Below, piece by piece: positions 26,158-36,500 of a stretch of 64,000 nt of DNA (position 1 is the stretch's first letter; the number at the start of each line of letters is the position of its first letter). Both the position numbers and the translations under genes were made by a program. Below the pieces are notes generated by a model. It was not told where the DNA came from. It made no database searches and saw nothing but the letters and a program-made list of their open reading frames with translations. The DNA lies in NCBI GenBank assembly GCA_023426125.1, contig JAFABI010000010.1, forward strand, positions 62,001 to 126,000. Reading direction: 5' to 3'. Source of the DNA: Bacillota bacterium. Its GTDB lineage: Bacteria > Bacillota > Clostridia > Acetivibrionales > DTU013.

Positions 26158-27216
26158 TCAGTTTTTGCCGTATTTTTTGACAGCATCAACAAAGGCCAGT
26201 ATATTTTCCCAGGGGACTTCAGGCTCCAGCAGATGGGTCGGAGCGAGCACAAGCCCTCCGCCTTTCCCGACTGTTTCGATCATCTGTTTCACATTGTTCT
26301 CGACGTCTTCCCTGGTGCCAAAGGGCATGGTTGTCTGGGTCCCTACGGTCCCCCAAAAGGAGAGCCTGTCACCGTAAAGCTTCTTGATTTCTACAGGATC
26401 CATGCATTCCGGCTGCACGGGATTCAAGACATCCACCCCGATTTCAATCAATTCGGGAATAATTTCATTGATCATTCCATCGGAATGATAATAGCAGATG
26501 ACGTCGGCACAGATCTCTTTGGCCGCTTTTATCACTCTTTCCGTTACCGGCCTGATAAATTTCCTCCAAAGCTCAAGGCTCATCATTAGGCTTTTTTGCG
26601 TCCCTACATCATCTCCATAGACGATGATGTCTATCCCTGCCTCCGCCAGCTTTGCACAAAGCCTTGCCTGTACGCGCGCTATCCTTTCAAGGCATGCCTC
26701 TGCCATTTCCTCGTTGGTCATCATATCGACCAGAAGGTTCTCCATACCTCTTAAATACCAGGCGGGTTCGAATATCTGCACTGCAGAGAACATTGCTGCA
26801 AAACCCTCCTCCTTAATTTTTGCAACCCTTTCATGAAAACCTTCCCACCTATAGTCTTCAAGTATATCCGGAAGAGGAAAGTCCCGTACCTGCTCAGGAC
26901 TGGTGAAGCCTTCCATTGGATGGATCATCCTGGAAAAGTGGCCGAAGGAGCCAGGCCTGTGTGCCACTCCCCACTCGTCAATGGTAGTGTCTTCTGGCAA
27001 TTCCGGAAAGTATTTTGCATAATTCACAAGATTTTTTGACGGCAAGATATCCACGAGCCTTACCGGCATGTCAAAATAGCTCATGTAATCACCATCGGCC
27101 CTGCCTGTTTTCTTCTTAAAATTCTCTATTTGCGATGCGCACATTGTAAAGTAATACGGCACATATTCCGGATCCTGCCTTTTGACCGCTTTGATAAGAT
27201 TCTCTCTTTTCGTCAT
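26158..27216 (-). CDS. Uroporphyrinogen decarboxylase (UroD)-like protein
   Basis: 352 residues of the UroD/MtaA-type TIM barrel: FHERVAKIKEEGFAAMF near 125-141, DDVGTQKSLMMSLELWRKFI near 205-224, YHSDGMINEIIPELIEIG near 250-267 and FWGTVGTQTTMPFG near 287-300. The central HSDG motif is shared with methyltransferase-type members that use cobalamin or zinc. Heme synthesis is unlikely because the gene stands among sugar genes. Related proteins occur beside sugar catabolic operons with no assigned reaction. Start ATG 27216 is likely; upstream is only a modest AAAGG. Confidence 0.8.
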   Translation of the reverse strand: MTKRENLIKAVKRQDPEYVPYYFTMCASQIENFKKKTGRADGDYMSYFDMPVRLVDILPSKNLVNYAKYFPELPEDTTIDEWGVAHRPGSFGHFSRMIHPMEGFTSPEQVRDFPLPDILEDYRWEGFHERVAKIKEEGFAAMFSAVQIFEPAWYLRGMENLLVDMMTNEEMAEACLERIARVQARLCAKLAEAGIDIIVYGDDVGTQKSLMMSLELWRKFIRPVTERVIKAAKEICADVICYYHSDGMINEIIPELIEIGVDVLNPVQPECMDPVEIKKLYGDRLSFWGTVGTQTTMPFGTREDVENNVKQMIETVGKGGGLVLAPTHLLEPEVPWENILAFVDAVKKYGKN

Positions 27217-27335
27217 AAGACCACAACCTTTCTCAACTGATTTTCCTCTTTTTTATTTTCCTGTTTTTAATTATAAGGCTGCGGTTTAAAATGTATTTAC
27301 AGGTTTTGACCTGGAATTTGTACTTTTTTGCCATG

Positions 27336-28235
27336 TTAAATCTTTATGGATTTGGAATATTCACGGGGCGTTATTCCGTATTTTTGTTTGAACAGCCTTG
27401 AGAAATAGTGTATGCTGGAAAAGCCGAGGTCATAAGATATCTGGCTTATATTCATGGATGACTCCCTCAGGAGCCCCTTTGATTTTTCCAATTTGGCACA
27501 CATAATGTAATCCATGACGGAGGTGCCGGAATTCTTGTTAAAAATCCTGTTCAGGTGGGATGCGCTTACATGGACGCTTTTGCAGACCTGCTCCAGCGTC
27601 AGCCTGTTGTTTATGTTTTCGTTTATAAATTCTACGCATTGTCTGAATATACGGTTTTCAGACTCACGCCGGATAACGGACGGCTGCAGGACATGATCTT
27701 CAACCATGCAATCCTGCCGGTAGAGCCTGATAAGCAGCTCTGAAAGGTATGCTTTTATCAGCTGCCTGCTTCCCATTGCCGGAGTCTCCCTGTGCTTTGC
27801 CACGCCCATGCCGATATTGCCTTCAAAGGCATTCAACCTCTCTTCCAGGATCTTTTTGATTACCGCCTTCAGCCCGTTGTCAACATTGAAGCACCTGTGC
27901 TCAAAGAAAGCTCCGTCTTCGAACTGCATATCGAAGGACGCGGTAAGAAAGCAAGGAGCAGTCCTGCTGTCGGACCATACGATATGGTTCTGGTTCCTGC
28001 CAAAGAAGAAAATCTCTCCCTGGTTCAGCTTATAACCCTTGTCTTCCACCAATAGATAGACAAAACCCTTGTCTGCGTAAATGAATTCCCAGAAGTCGTG
28101 CTTTTCCCCGGGGAATAGGAAATCGGCGCCCTTTTCCTGATATATGAGAGTAAATATCCCATTTATCACAATGTCATCCGGAAGTTCAATAAGCTCCATA
28201 GAAATATCCTTTTTCAGATAATTTCGTATTTTCAT
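27336..28235 (-). CDS. AraC family transcriptional regulator
   Basis: Cupin-like N-terminal sensing domain (FPGEKHDFWEFIYADKG, then LNQGEIFFFGRNQNH) and C-terminal tandem helix-turn-helix (LTLEQVCKSVHVSASHLNRIF and MNISQISYDLGFSSIHYFSRLF), ending GITPREYSKS. The start is uncertain: ATG 28235 with a nearby GGAG, or ATG 28199 with AAAGGAT 7 nt upstream, which looks better. It lies 119 bp after the UroD-like gene start (same strand, upstream of it) and probably regulates that gene. Confidence 0.85.
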   Translation of the reverse strand: MKIRNYLKKDISMELIELPDDIVINGIFTLIYQEKGADFLFPGEKHDFWEFIYADKGFVYLLVEDKGYKLNQGEIFFFGRNQNHIVWSDSRTAPCFLTASFDMQFEDGAFFEHRCFNVDNGLKAVIKKILEERLNAFEGNIGMGVAKHRETPAMGSRQLIKAYLSELLIRLYRQDCMVEDHVLQPSVIRRESENRIFRQCVEFINENINNRLTLEQVCKSVHVSASHLNRIFNKNSGTSVMDYIMCAKLEKSKGLLRESSMNISQISYDLGFSSIHYFSRLFKQKYGITPREYSKSIKI

Positions 28236-28377
28236 CCTGCTCCGCTTCTTTTCAAAATGTATAGATAAATTGTATACCGAATTCACATGACAGACAATAT
28301 GCAATACAATTTTTGTAACTATTCAGAGGACACAAGTTAACCATCCCTGGTGCTGCTGGTTTCCACACTTGTTTTAT

Positions 28378-29277
28378 TCATGCTTGATATGGCGCTTTAG
28401 AAGACTGCACCTGCTTTAAAATGTTTTTCCTGTATTCCTTTGGAGAAACCCCATATTTTTGCTTGAACAGCCGTGAGAAAAAACTAATATCCGAAAATCC
28501 GCTTTCGATTGCAATCTGAGACAGGGTCAGCATGCTGTTTTTCATCAACGTACAGGCATAATCAAGGCGTAAGCGGATCATATATCCCTTGGGCGTCATT
28601 TTATAAGCATTCTTGAAGACACGGGAATACTGCCGCGCGGACAGAAAGGATAAATCCGCCAGCTGCCTGACGGTGACGTCTTCCAGGAAATTACCTTCAA
28701 GATAGGCGATTGAACCGGCAAGGTTTAAAAGCTTGTCAGACAGCCTGTTATTGCCGGTGGAATAGTGTCTGGACAGGTATGCCACAAGGGTGTGGAAGTA
28801 GGCATGGACCATCGCCTGGTAGCCGTTCTTTTTGGCTGAATACTCCTGGTCCAGCAAATCCAGCAGCTGCCTTACCAGATTCAGCTGTGGCGGAGCAAGC
28901 TGGAGCTTGCTTTCGAATTTGTGTTCACTTCGGAAGCAGGGCTCAAGGATAAACAGGGATTGGAAACCGGGAAGCTTTTTTAACTCCGGTTCATAATCGA
29001 GAAACCTGTTGAAATCAAACATAATATTGCAAAGCGCAAGCCGGCAGGCATTGGAATACCCATGAGCGCCGCTTCCGTTTACAACAAATACGTCCCCTGC
29101 CTTCAGCGGATACTCCTCCCGGTTGACCCTATGCCTGGCCGTACCCTCAAGTATAATGACAAGTTCGGTAAAATCATGGGTGTGCGTCAGAATATCCCCG
29201 TTATGCATAAGCATTTTTATGCTGAAAGGGAAATCAACCGTATTCAGGTAATCATTAAGAAAATACTTTTCTCTCAT
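28378..29277 (-). CDS. AraC family transcriptional regulator (RhaS/RhaR-like)
   Basis: 299 residues. N-terminal cupin with DILTHTHDFTELVIILEGTA (28-47) and YPLKAGDVFVVNGSGAHGY (56-74), typical of sugar-sensing AraC proteins. The two HTH motifs are DVTVRQLADLSFLSARQYSRVF and LTLSQIAIESGFSDISFFSRLF; the tail is GVSPKEYRKN. It diverges from the GH99-like gene at 29391 with 113 bp between starts and most likely controls it. Confidence 0.88.
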   Translation of the reverse strand: MREKYFLNDYLNTVDFPFSIKMLMHNGDILTHTHDFTELVIILEGTARHRVNREEYPLKAGDVFVVNGSGAHGYSNACRLALCNIMFDFNRFLDYEPELKKLPGFQSLFILEPCFRSEHKFESKLQLAPPQLNLVRQLLDLLDQEYSAKKNGYQAMVHAYFHTLVAYLSRHYSTGNNRLSDKLLNLAGSIAYLEGNFLEDVTVRQLADLSFLSARQYSRVFKNAYKMTPKGYMIRLRLDYACTLMKNSMLTLSQIAIESGFSDISFFSRLFKQKYGVSPKEYRKNILKQVQSSKAPYQA

Positions 29278-29390
29278 GTCTCAATTGTGCAAAATTTTGT
29301 CCTGTTTGTCAATGTTTTTTGCATCAATATTGTTTATTATGAGTTTAAGAAGCGTGTAAGCAGATCTTAATCTTCAGGAGGTGTCCAGGT

Positions 29391-30500
29391 ATGAAAAAAT
29401 ATGATGTTGCAGCTTACATATGGCCCGCATACACCGGGGATGAGCCGAGGACAAGAATATTCTGGCCGGAAGGCATCGGTGAGTGGCAATCGGTGAAAAA
29501 CTCGGTTAAAAAGTATCCGGAACACAACTGGCCGCGAAAGCCTCTTTGGGGCTATGTAAATGAAGCCGACCCCTATGTCATGGAAATGCAGATCGATGCC
29601 GCAGCCGACCATGGGGTCAATGTCTTTATCTATGACTGGTACTGGTATGACGGAAGGCCATTTCTTGAAAACTGCCTGAATGACGGTTATCTGAAGACAC
29701 GAAACAATGACAGGGTAAAGTTCTACCTGATGTGGGCGAATCATGATGTCAACAATCTCTGGGATATCCGCAATTCCCATGACATGGGAAGCGTTATCTG
29801 GCAGGCGGCCGTTGACCGGAAGGAATTTGAGCTTATTGCGGACCGGTTGATCGCGAAGTATTTCCACCATCCCTCCTACTACACAATCAACGGTAAGCCC
29901 GTTTTTATGATTTATGACCTGCAAAACCTGATGAAGGGACTGGGTGGCGCCGATGCCACAGCGGAAGCCTTTGCATGGTTCCGCAGCAGGTGTGTAGCCT
30001 CAGGTCTTCCCGGGCTTCATCTCCAAATGACCACCTGGGGTGAAAGGAATTATAACTTAAGCGGCGTGGACGGCGGCATTACGGCTACCTCCGGTGAAGT
30101 TGTCAAGCTCCTCGGGTTTGACAGTATGTCCCATTATCAGTTTGTCCATTTTACGGACATTAACAGGGATTACACTGAAATTATACCGGATGTTTTGAAG
30201 GAATGGGACAGGATCGAAAAAAACAGCGATATCCCGTATTTCCCGCATATCTCGCTGGGCTGGGACAATAATCCCAGATTCAAAGGATTCAGGCCGGGAA
30301 TAGTGAAAAACAATACGCCGGAAAATATCCGCAAAGCACTGGAAAAAGCCAGGGACTATGCTGATGCACACCCTTCGCAGCCACCGCTGGTTACCGTCAA
30401 CAGTTGGAACGAATGGACCGAAACCAGTTATCTGCAGCCTGACGATCTTTACGGCTATGGCTATCTTGAAGCGGTAAAGAAGGTTTTCTGCGGGGAATAA
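29391..30500 (+). CDS. GH99-like (WbsX-type) protein
   Basis: 369 residues. The whole length fits the glycosyltransferase-WbsX/GH99-like TIM-barrel family: AYIWPAYTGDEPRTRIFWPE at 8-27, VNVFIYDWYWYDGRPFLENC near 75-94, KFYLMWANHD near 107-116 and VNSWNEWTETSYLQPD near 340-355. Acidic residues in FYDWYWYD-like and NEWTE segments are candidates for the active site. No signal peptide, so it probably acts on imported oligosaccharide in the cytoplasm. AGGAGG is 9 nt before the ATG. A paralog lies at 42781-43956. Confidence 0.8.
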   Translation: MKKYDVAAYIWPAYTGDEPRTRIFWPEGIGEWQSVKNSVKKYPEHNWPRKPLWGYVNEADPYVMEMQIDAAADHGVNVFIYDWYWYDGRPFLENCLNDGYLKTRNNDRVKFYLMWANHDVNNLWDIRNSHDMGSVIWQAAVDRKEFELIADRLIAKYFHHPSYYTINGKPVFMIYDLQNLMKGLGGADATAEAFAWFRSRCVASGLPGLHLQMTTWGERNYNLSGVDGGITATSGEVVKLLGFDSMSHYQFVHFTDINRDYTEIIPDVLKEWDRIEKNSDIPYFPHISLGWDNNPRFKGFRPGIVKNNTPENIRKALEKARDYADAHPSQPPLVTVNSWNEWTETSYLQPDDLYGYGYLEAVKKVFCGE

Positions 30501-30619
30501 AAAGCACGCACAGGAAAGGTCCGGTATCCAATCCAGACCTTTCTGTTTTCTACTTAGTACAATTCCATATGGAAATGAAAATGCATTGCACATAATATAA
30601 AGAATGCGAACTTATTGAC

Positions 30620-30645
30620 GGAGTTAGGAAATGTCCCCTAACTCC
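30620..30645. repeat. Hairpin at left end of repeat array
   Basis: GGAGTTAGG (30620-30628) and CCTAACTCC (30637-30645), 9-bp perfect arms. It follows the GH99-like gene and opens the palindromic repeat array. Confidence 0.65.
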
Positions 30646-30647
30646 AA

Positions 30648-30729
30648 GCGGACGCGCAATGCGCGCCACTACAATGTACGCTATCCTGCCATAGCCCGTT
30701 ATCTCTGTAGGGACGGCCATTGGCCGTCC
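30648..30729. repeat. Palindromic repeat units with GCGGACGCGCAATGCGCGCC core
   Basis: A GGACGCGCAATGCGCGCC palindrome (30649-30667) and a GGACGGCCATTGGCCGTCC palindrome (30711-30729) linked by unique sequence with TACA/TGTA borders. The same cores occur at 30920, 31011, 55561 and 55696. Confidence 0.75.
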
Positions 30730-30786
30730 TTCCAAGATAGCAACGTGTGAAGGGATTTGTACGAGCTAAGGTGGATAGCTCCCTGG

Positions 30787-30888
30787 CTGTCATTGCGAGG
30801 AGCCCTGCGACGCGGCAATCTCAACTTCCAGTAAGGATAGCATCATTGAGATTGCTTCGCTCCACTTACGTTCCGCTCGCAATGACAG
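30787..30888. repeat. Palindromic TGTCATTGCGAGG-type element
   Basis: About 102 bp, with termini CTGTCATTGCGAG (30787-30799) and CTCGCAATGACAG (30876-30888), which are exact complements, and an inner CAATCTCAA/TTGAGATTG pair. Elements with this end sequence are scattered through many bacterial genomes, as far as I know from established knowledge. A plus-strand open frame across it is a by-product. Confidence 0.8.
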
Positions 30889-30919
30889 GGTGTCAACACC
30901 CCCGTCCCTTTGACACCCC

Positions 30920-30986
30920 CGGACGCGCAATGCGCGCCACTACAGTCGATTTACGTCCTTATGTCAGTGTACCTGTCCCCTTGACA
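30920..30986. repeat. 67-bp palindromic-type repeat, copy 1
   Basis: CGGACGCGC core, TACAGTCGATTTACGTCCTT and a GTACCTGTCCCCTTGACA end. Copy 2 is at 31011-31077 with about eight differences. The GTACCTGTCCCCTTGACA end also occurs three times at 42718-42804. Confidence 0.8.
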
Positions 30987-31010
30987 CTTTGACATGTTCC
31001 CTGACTCTGT

Positions 31011-31077
31011 CGGACGCGCCATGCGTGCTCCTACAGTCGATTTACATCCTCATGTCAATGTACCTGTCCCCTTGACA
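31011..31077. repeat. 67-bp palindromic-type repeat, copy 2
   Basis: Aligns with 30920-30986 with about eight mismatches over 67 bp; the core is degraded (CGGACGCGCCATGCGTGC). Together these show local duplication. No gene is found between 30501 and 31154. Confidence 0.75.
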
Positions 31078-31154
31078 TTAGTGCACAGTATCAAACCAAT
31101 ATGCATCATCTATCCGGTAATGAACTTCCGTGATACTATACTTAGAGGCACCGC

Positions 31155-33434
31155 TTATTTCCCTTCATGATATATCCTGACATCATATATTTCAGCATGC
31201 TTATGCCCCCATGTTTCACAAATCAATACCTTTACAGCTTTCAGCATTACAGGGTCAAATTCATGTACCCGGAACCTTTTAAAATTATCCTTTTCTTCGG
31301 CCAGATTTATTTCCTCCTCATCTTCAGTCACACCCACAACCCTGTATTTTCTTGCCATCTGGCTGTTTATGCCGTCAATTACAGGCTTAAGGCGTGTGTG
31401 GTTCAACTCTGAATTGAAGACCAGTTCAACACTGCTTACCATACTGTTCCTTTCAAAATCAAACCTTACCCATTCCGGCTCAAATCCGTCCATTCTGGCG
31501 GAAGACCACAGGTTTGGAAGACCCCATGGCCTTATATGACCGTTAATGACATTTTCAGGGCCATACAGTTCCTGCATCGGATATAGCTTGAAACATGGTG
31601 TCAGCACATTGTCCACCCTGCTGCCGTCTCCAACCTCATAAAATTCCGTATCCCACTGCAGCCTTACTCCGGCTTTTGCCGCGATCCCCAAAAATCCGGT
31701 CAAAAGCTCCGGCTGGAAATAAAGACTTACATCCGGATTTTCCCTTAGCATGACAATAACTTTTTGACCGGCGGCCGGTGCAGCATTTATCTCAAAATCA
31801 TACCAGCCTCCCCCGCCGCATTTTACACTTACTGATCGGAGTTTCTCCGTAACTCTGTAGTTGTGAGGCCTGTCTCCGCAAGAATATATATCCGCCGTCA
31901 CAATTGCAGGTTTATTTGCTTTCATGTAAAAGGAGATTTTTTGCAGAGACTCCCCTTTCACCGGAACAATCAATCCGTACTGCTGCGCCATTGACCTGAA
32001 TACTGCCGGCTCCGTCAGCTGTGCCGTGTTTACCGAAGATGCCGTTACTCTGGACTTTCTTGACCTGTCCATTTCCTCTTCCAGCCGGTAACCTATCAAA
32101 GAAACATCGCTCCGGGCAAGCAGCCTCTGCAATTCTCCCATATGCTTTTCATAAATCCCGGCAGGAGTGATATTTCTTTCAACGCACATGGCGGCAGCAA
32201 GACCCGCAGCCTGTCCCATTACAGCTGTTGTAGGGATAAGCCTTAATGTCCCCAGACCTTCATGGGTAGCACTTACATTTCGGCCTGCAAAAAAAAGGTT
32301 ATCAATATTTCTGGAGTATATGCACCGGAAAGGGATGTCGGTAATTCCCGGAAGATAGTCATGGGTACATCCCGGCTCCGCGGACAGGTAGCCTTCGGGG
32401 GGATGTATATCAATGGGCCAGCCCGCAAATCCGATCCTGTCCTCAAAATCCCGCTGCTTGAGAAAATCATTGGAAGTAGCAATATAAGGTCCAAGCAGCC
32501 TTCTGGACTCGCGTTTGCCGGGCAGGTACCCCATCCAGTTCATTTCCAGGTTTTCAACACCTTCGAAGCAGCCGCTGTTCTTGATATAATCCCATATTCC
32601 GGGTACCAGCCGTCTTAACTCCATGATTATTTTGCCGTCATCATGGACGGAATCCAGTTGTCCGCCGTACTCAACCCACCAAAAGCCATAGAAGGTCCCA
32701 TCGGGCATTTTTCCTATGGACCTTGCTATTCTTTGAAACGAAGGCAGGTCGGTAATTTTTATTGCCCATCCCGGGGCTTCATACTTTACAGGATGGCCTG
32801 TATCCACACTAGTAAATAAAAGAGTCGCTCCCATCGTCCCCTTGTCCCGGACATCCGGCGCATATTTCTCATTGTATTCGGATCCGGCCTCCCGTCCCAT
32901 CCTGTAGTCGGCGCCGGCGAGAAAACCCACTGTTCCGTCTCCGGAGCAATCAATAAATATACCGGCTTTAAACTCAATCACTTTTTCAGATCGCAGCTGC
33001 AAGCCTTTGACGCTTGTTATCCGGAAATCCTCATCTCTTTCGACCTTGAAGACCGAAGTATTCAGATAGCATGCGATATCAGGCTCCTGCATGACCAGAT
33101 CAAAATATACCTGGTCAAAATGAAACCACCTCCATTTTCCGGTGGAAGCTGCCTTGAAGTGGATGTGATTAAACACTTCCTCTAAGATTCCGGTTTCTCT
33201 TGCATACCTGTTCCATGGTGAATGGTCAGCACCTCCCGGTCCCACTCTCACCTCGCTGCTGGCACTGCCTCCCAGGATTGGCCTGTCGGTAATCAATGCG
33301 GTTTTCATCCCTCTTCTGGCTGCAGACAGCGCCGCAGAGATACCGGCCAGGCCTGCCCCGACAACCACGATATCTTTTTCAACAATTTCATTTACAAAAT
33401 TCCTATTCGGGAATTCGTTTTCCGCCATCCTCAC
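31155..33434 (-). CDS. Large FAD-dependent oxidoreductase with C-terminal beta domain
   Basis: About 760 residues; the best start is GTG 33434, with GGAGG 8 nt upstream (an ATG at 33455 is further up). N-terminal FAD fold with VVVGAGLAGISAALSAARRG near 20-39, GGSASSEVRVGPGGA near 54-68 and DCSGDGTVGFLAGADY near 160-175, and C-terminal FAD contact EGLGTLRLIPTTAVMGQAAG near 410-430. Residues from about 480 onward form an extra beta-rich region, uncommon in shorter relatives. It follows the 1709-residue protein gene after about 75 bp. No signal peptide. Reaction unknown; probably oxidation of an imported sugar or sugar derivative. Confidence 0.82.
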   Translation of the reverse strand: MRMAENEFPNRNFVNEIVEKDIVVVGAGLAGISAALSAARRGMKTALITDRPILGGSASSEVRVGPGGADHSPWNRYARETGILEEVFNHIHFKAASTGKWRWFHFDQVYFDLVMQEPDIACYLNTSVFKVERDEDFRITSVKGLQLRSEKVIEFKAGIFIDCSGDGTVGFLAGADYRMGREAGSEYNEKYAPDVRDKGTMGATLLFTSVDTGHPVKYEAPGWAIKITDLPSFQRIARSIGKMPDGTFYGFWWVEYGGQLDSVHDDGKIIMELRRLVPGIWDYIKNSGCFEGVENLEMNWMGYLPGKRESRRLLGPYIATSNDFLKQRDFEDRIGFAGWPIDIHPPEGYLSAEPGCTHDYLPGITDIPFRCIYSRNIDNLFFAGRNVSATHEGLGTLRLIPTTAVMGQAAGLAAAMCVERNITPAGIYEKHMGELQRLLARSDVSLIGYRLEEEMDRSRKSRVTASSVNTAQLTEPAVFRSMAQQYGLIVPVKGESLQKISFYMKANKPAIVTADIYSCGDRPHNYRVTEKLRSVSVKCGGGGWYDFEINAAPAAGQKVIVMLRENPDVSLYFQPELLTGFLGIAAKAGVRLQWDTEFYEVGDGSRVDNVLTPCFKLYPMQELYGPENVINGHIRPWGLPNLWSSARMDGFEPEWVRFDFERNSMVSSVELVFNSELNHTRLKPVIDGINSQMARKYRVVGVTEDEEEINLAEEKDNFKRFRVHEFDPVMLKAVKVLICETWGHKHAEIYDVRIYHEGK

Positions 33435-33530
33435 GATAAGCCCCTCCAAATACATTCCTTATGGCTTCCTGATACCCTGTTCAAGGCCCATGCCGCCAAT
33501 TTTGTGATTTAATTCCGATACAAGAGTCTC

Positions 33531-36500
33531 TTAACCGGCAGTAATAAGAACCTCCTCCGATTCCCTTCTGATACCGTCAATAACCGCCACTGCCTTAACA
33601 AAAGCATAACCGGCACTTTTCGCTATGGCTCTTTGGCCTGTCACCTCTATTACCGCCGGGTCTGAACTCTCGAAGGATACAACGGCGGTGTCCATTCCTG
33701 CGGGCTTTTTATCGGACATGACAGCCGTTGCCGTAAGGAGGGCTTCCTCACCAATCGCTAAAGATGTCCTGTCGGCGTTCAATAAAGCTTCCTTGAAATA
33801 TACCTTCGGCTTCAGTTCCGCCTCATTGGAAGCAAGCCAATTGCCGTCTTTATCCAGAACCTTTACATAGTAATGGAATGTCTTGCTCATATCTTCCACT
33901 TTGACAGTAAACTCATAGGGATAGGTGCCGTTTTCCGACTGCTTCCAGTTTCCATCCCCGGTATGCCAGTAAAGTATCGCTTTGCTGGCTTTGTCCGGCA
34001 TAAAGGTCGTATATACATATGCATCATAGGAATCGGGGTCAATCTGTATCACCATCCCTTTTCCGAATTCGGCTGTGGGTCCCGTACTAACCACTGTGCT
34101 ATCGTCAGGGGAGTTGAATATTTCATCTGCGGGCACATCGGCAAATGCGGGTTTCCTGACAGCTTCACTGTCCAGTGCAATGCCCACCAGGCCGTGCCCC
34201 GGCACTGTAAGGGTTACCTGTGAATCAACAATCTCCGCAGTTGTCTTATTGCCACCGGCATCGTAAACTGCTGCAGTTCCGTTATAAGCTGTCCCGCCGG
34301 TCACCTCTTCTCCCAGGGTTACGGTAACCGTCTGTTCTGCCGTATCCTCATTGATAAGGGCCGTGGCAAACCTCCCGTCCTTACGGGCGGCCAGCCAGTC
34401 TATCTGTATATTATCAAGAGTTATAAGGCCTTCTTTAAGCCACATCCACATGTCATTTTCATCAAAGAAGGAACCTGCTGCGAAACCATAATGCCGGTTG
34501 TTGAAAAAAGCATATCCCTGTTCCCTGACCGACGGAAAATTGATTTTACCATCCGACCACTTCCAGATCTGCGTCACGAGGAAATCTACATTCAAACCCA
34601 GTTGGACCGGTATGTGATGATAGTATATACCTGTCTGGTCAGGCCCGTTGTATGGGTAATCGGATTTCATCTGCTGGACCGCGTACTGATTGGTGTAATA
34701 ACCGGGGTAATTGGAGAACCTTCCTATCATTGCATTCCTGGCAAAGGTCTCATAAATATCCTCTCCCGTATATTGAGCCAGTCTTAACAAGTCCGGTGCC
34801 CATGGGGACAGCTGGATATTTGCGGCGTTGTTTATCATAAAGGTCACCTTCTGCTCCAATCCCAGGCCAGTCCTGGAGTTCAGCCAGCCGGGAACCGTTT
34901 CATCCTGCAAATTGTCCAAACCTTCAGGATATCCTATGCGGTGCTGTTCCGGGCCTTTCCAGAAAGGGAAGTCTTCGGGATAGAAGCTTGTGTCACGTAC
35001 ATCATCGGCATAGATAGTCTTTTCTCCGTCTCCGGAGCCTGGCTGGGTCCACAGGGTGACAATCCACTTTTGAGCGGCATAGGCTGCTCCCTGAATATAT
35101 TTTTCATCCCCCGTTTCCTCATAAAGGTCGATCAATCCGCTCCAGTAAGGCACATAGGAAATATTGGCGAACTCCAGATCCGTCGGAGGCGCGTATACCG
35201 TTTTGTAAATGGTATTTTCCAGGTAATCGTTCGCCCCTGATTTTGCAAGCTCCAGATATGCAGTATTCCGGGTATACTTGTACAGTGCAAGGTTCTGATG
35301 CCATTCGGGCACCTGGGTGTAGGAAGTTTCATTTTTAATGCCCGAATCAATACCGGCAGCCTTAAGGACGGAGGTAAGGCTCCGGGTCATCGCATAGGCT
35401 CCGCCTATGGTATTGTTGCCGTAACCGTTAACCGGGCTTCCGACAGGAGTGATGACATTGCTTCCAAGGTAGTTTATCCCTCCTGCATCCGTATCCCCTG
35501 TTTCAGTATAATGAAGCCGTTCTCTTGTCATCATCGCTTCTATCGTCGGCAGGGTCCTTCTTTCATAGACATCCTGGTCCTCGGTCAAAAGGTAGGCTTG
35601 TATGTAGGTTAGCGGTGAGGCCATGGAAACAACATTTTTGCCTTCGATATTGTAATGGGCTTTTGCCGTAGCATTCCATCCGCTGTGATCATCATCCATC
35701 GCCAGCTCCTGGGTGTTGAAAATTGCATCGGTAAAAGAGGAGTAATAATTTTCTCTTGCGTCTTCCATGTTGTAAATATCACTTACAACGTGCTTGTAGG
35801 CTTCAAACCACTCGCCTTCCTGTACAAAGGGCCTGTATGCAAATACGTAGGTCTGTCCCTGCGTAAAAACAGAGTCTTCCGAGCCGAACAGCGGTGCAAA
35901 GGCAGACGGCTGCACCCCGCCCTGTAACCCTTTGATGGAAAGGCCGAACTTTGAATCATCGGAACGCGCCCAGCGGTCCGGTATACTTGATGAATCCGCT
36001 GCAATACCGTATGTCAACCTGCTTCCATCCTGCCGGGTCAAGGACATCAGGCTGACCGGCGTGGATGCAAGCCATTCCGGCACCACATAAAATTCATCGG
36101 GAAGCTGCTTGCCCGTCAGCTGGAATGGAAGCAGCAGCGAATCAATCTCCCGGAGAGTTTTCTCTTTTCCGCCGAACATTCCGAGGCTGTATGTACCCTG
36201 CTGTTTTGCCTCCATTGTGACAGTAACCTTTGGCTCCTGATCGCCGCCTGTTACTTCCCATAGTGCAGTCAGCCGGGCATAACTGTTTTCCGCGGTCAGA
36301 CGTACCCTTCCGTCGCCTGCCGCCTCCATGGCCGCAGGCACCAGCCACTCCAGTTCCCTGTTGAGCTTATTGGTTTTCAAATAGGAAAACGTATTGTAAT
36401 GTATAACGCTGGCAGGCGTATTTTCCGAATACATAAGCAAATATCCGAAGGGGTCGGTCCTGTCTTCCGCCGGTATCCATCCATCCCCGCTTTTAACAGA

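Noticed and set aside
30747..30992. Plus-strand frame of 81 codons across the repeat array
   Set aside because: It lies wholly in the TGTCATTGCGAGG-type palindromic element and the 67-bp repeat; no ribosome binding site and low-complexity text. A by-product of repeats.
30620..31077. CRISPR-like array
   Set aside because: Units are palindromic, of uneven length and spacing, with no constant spacers and no cas genes in the window.
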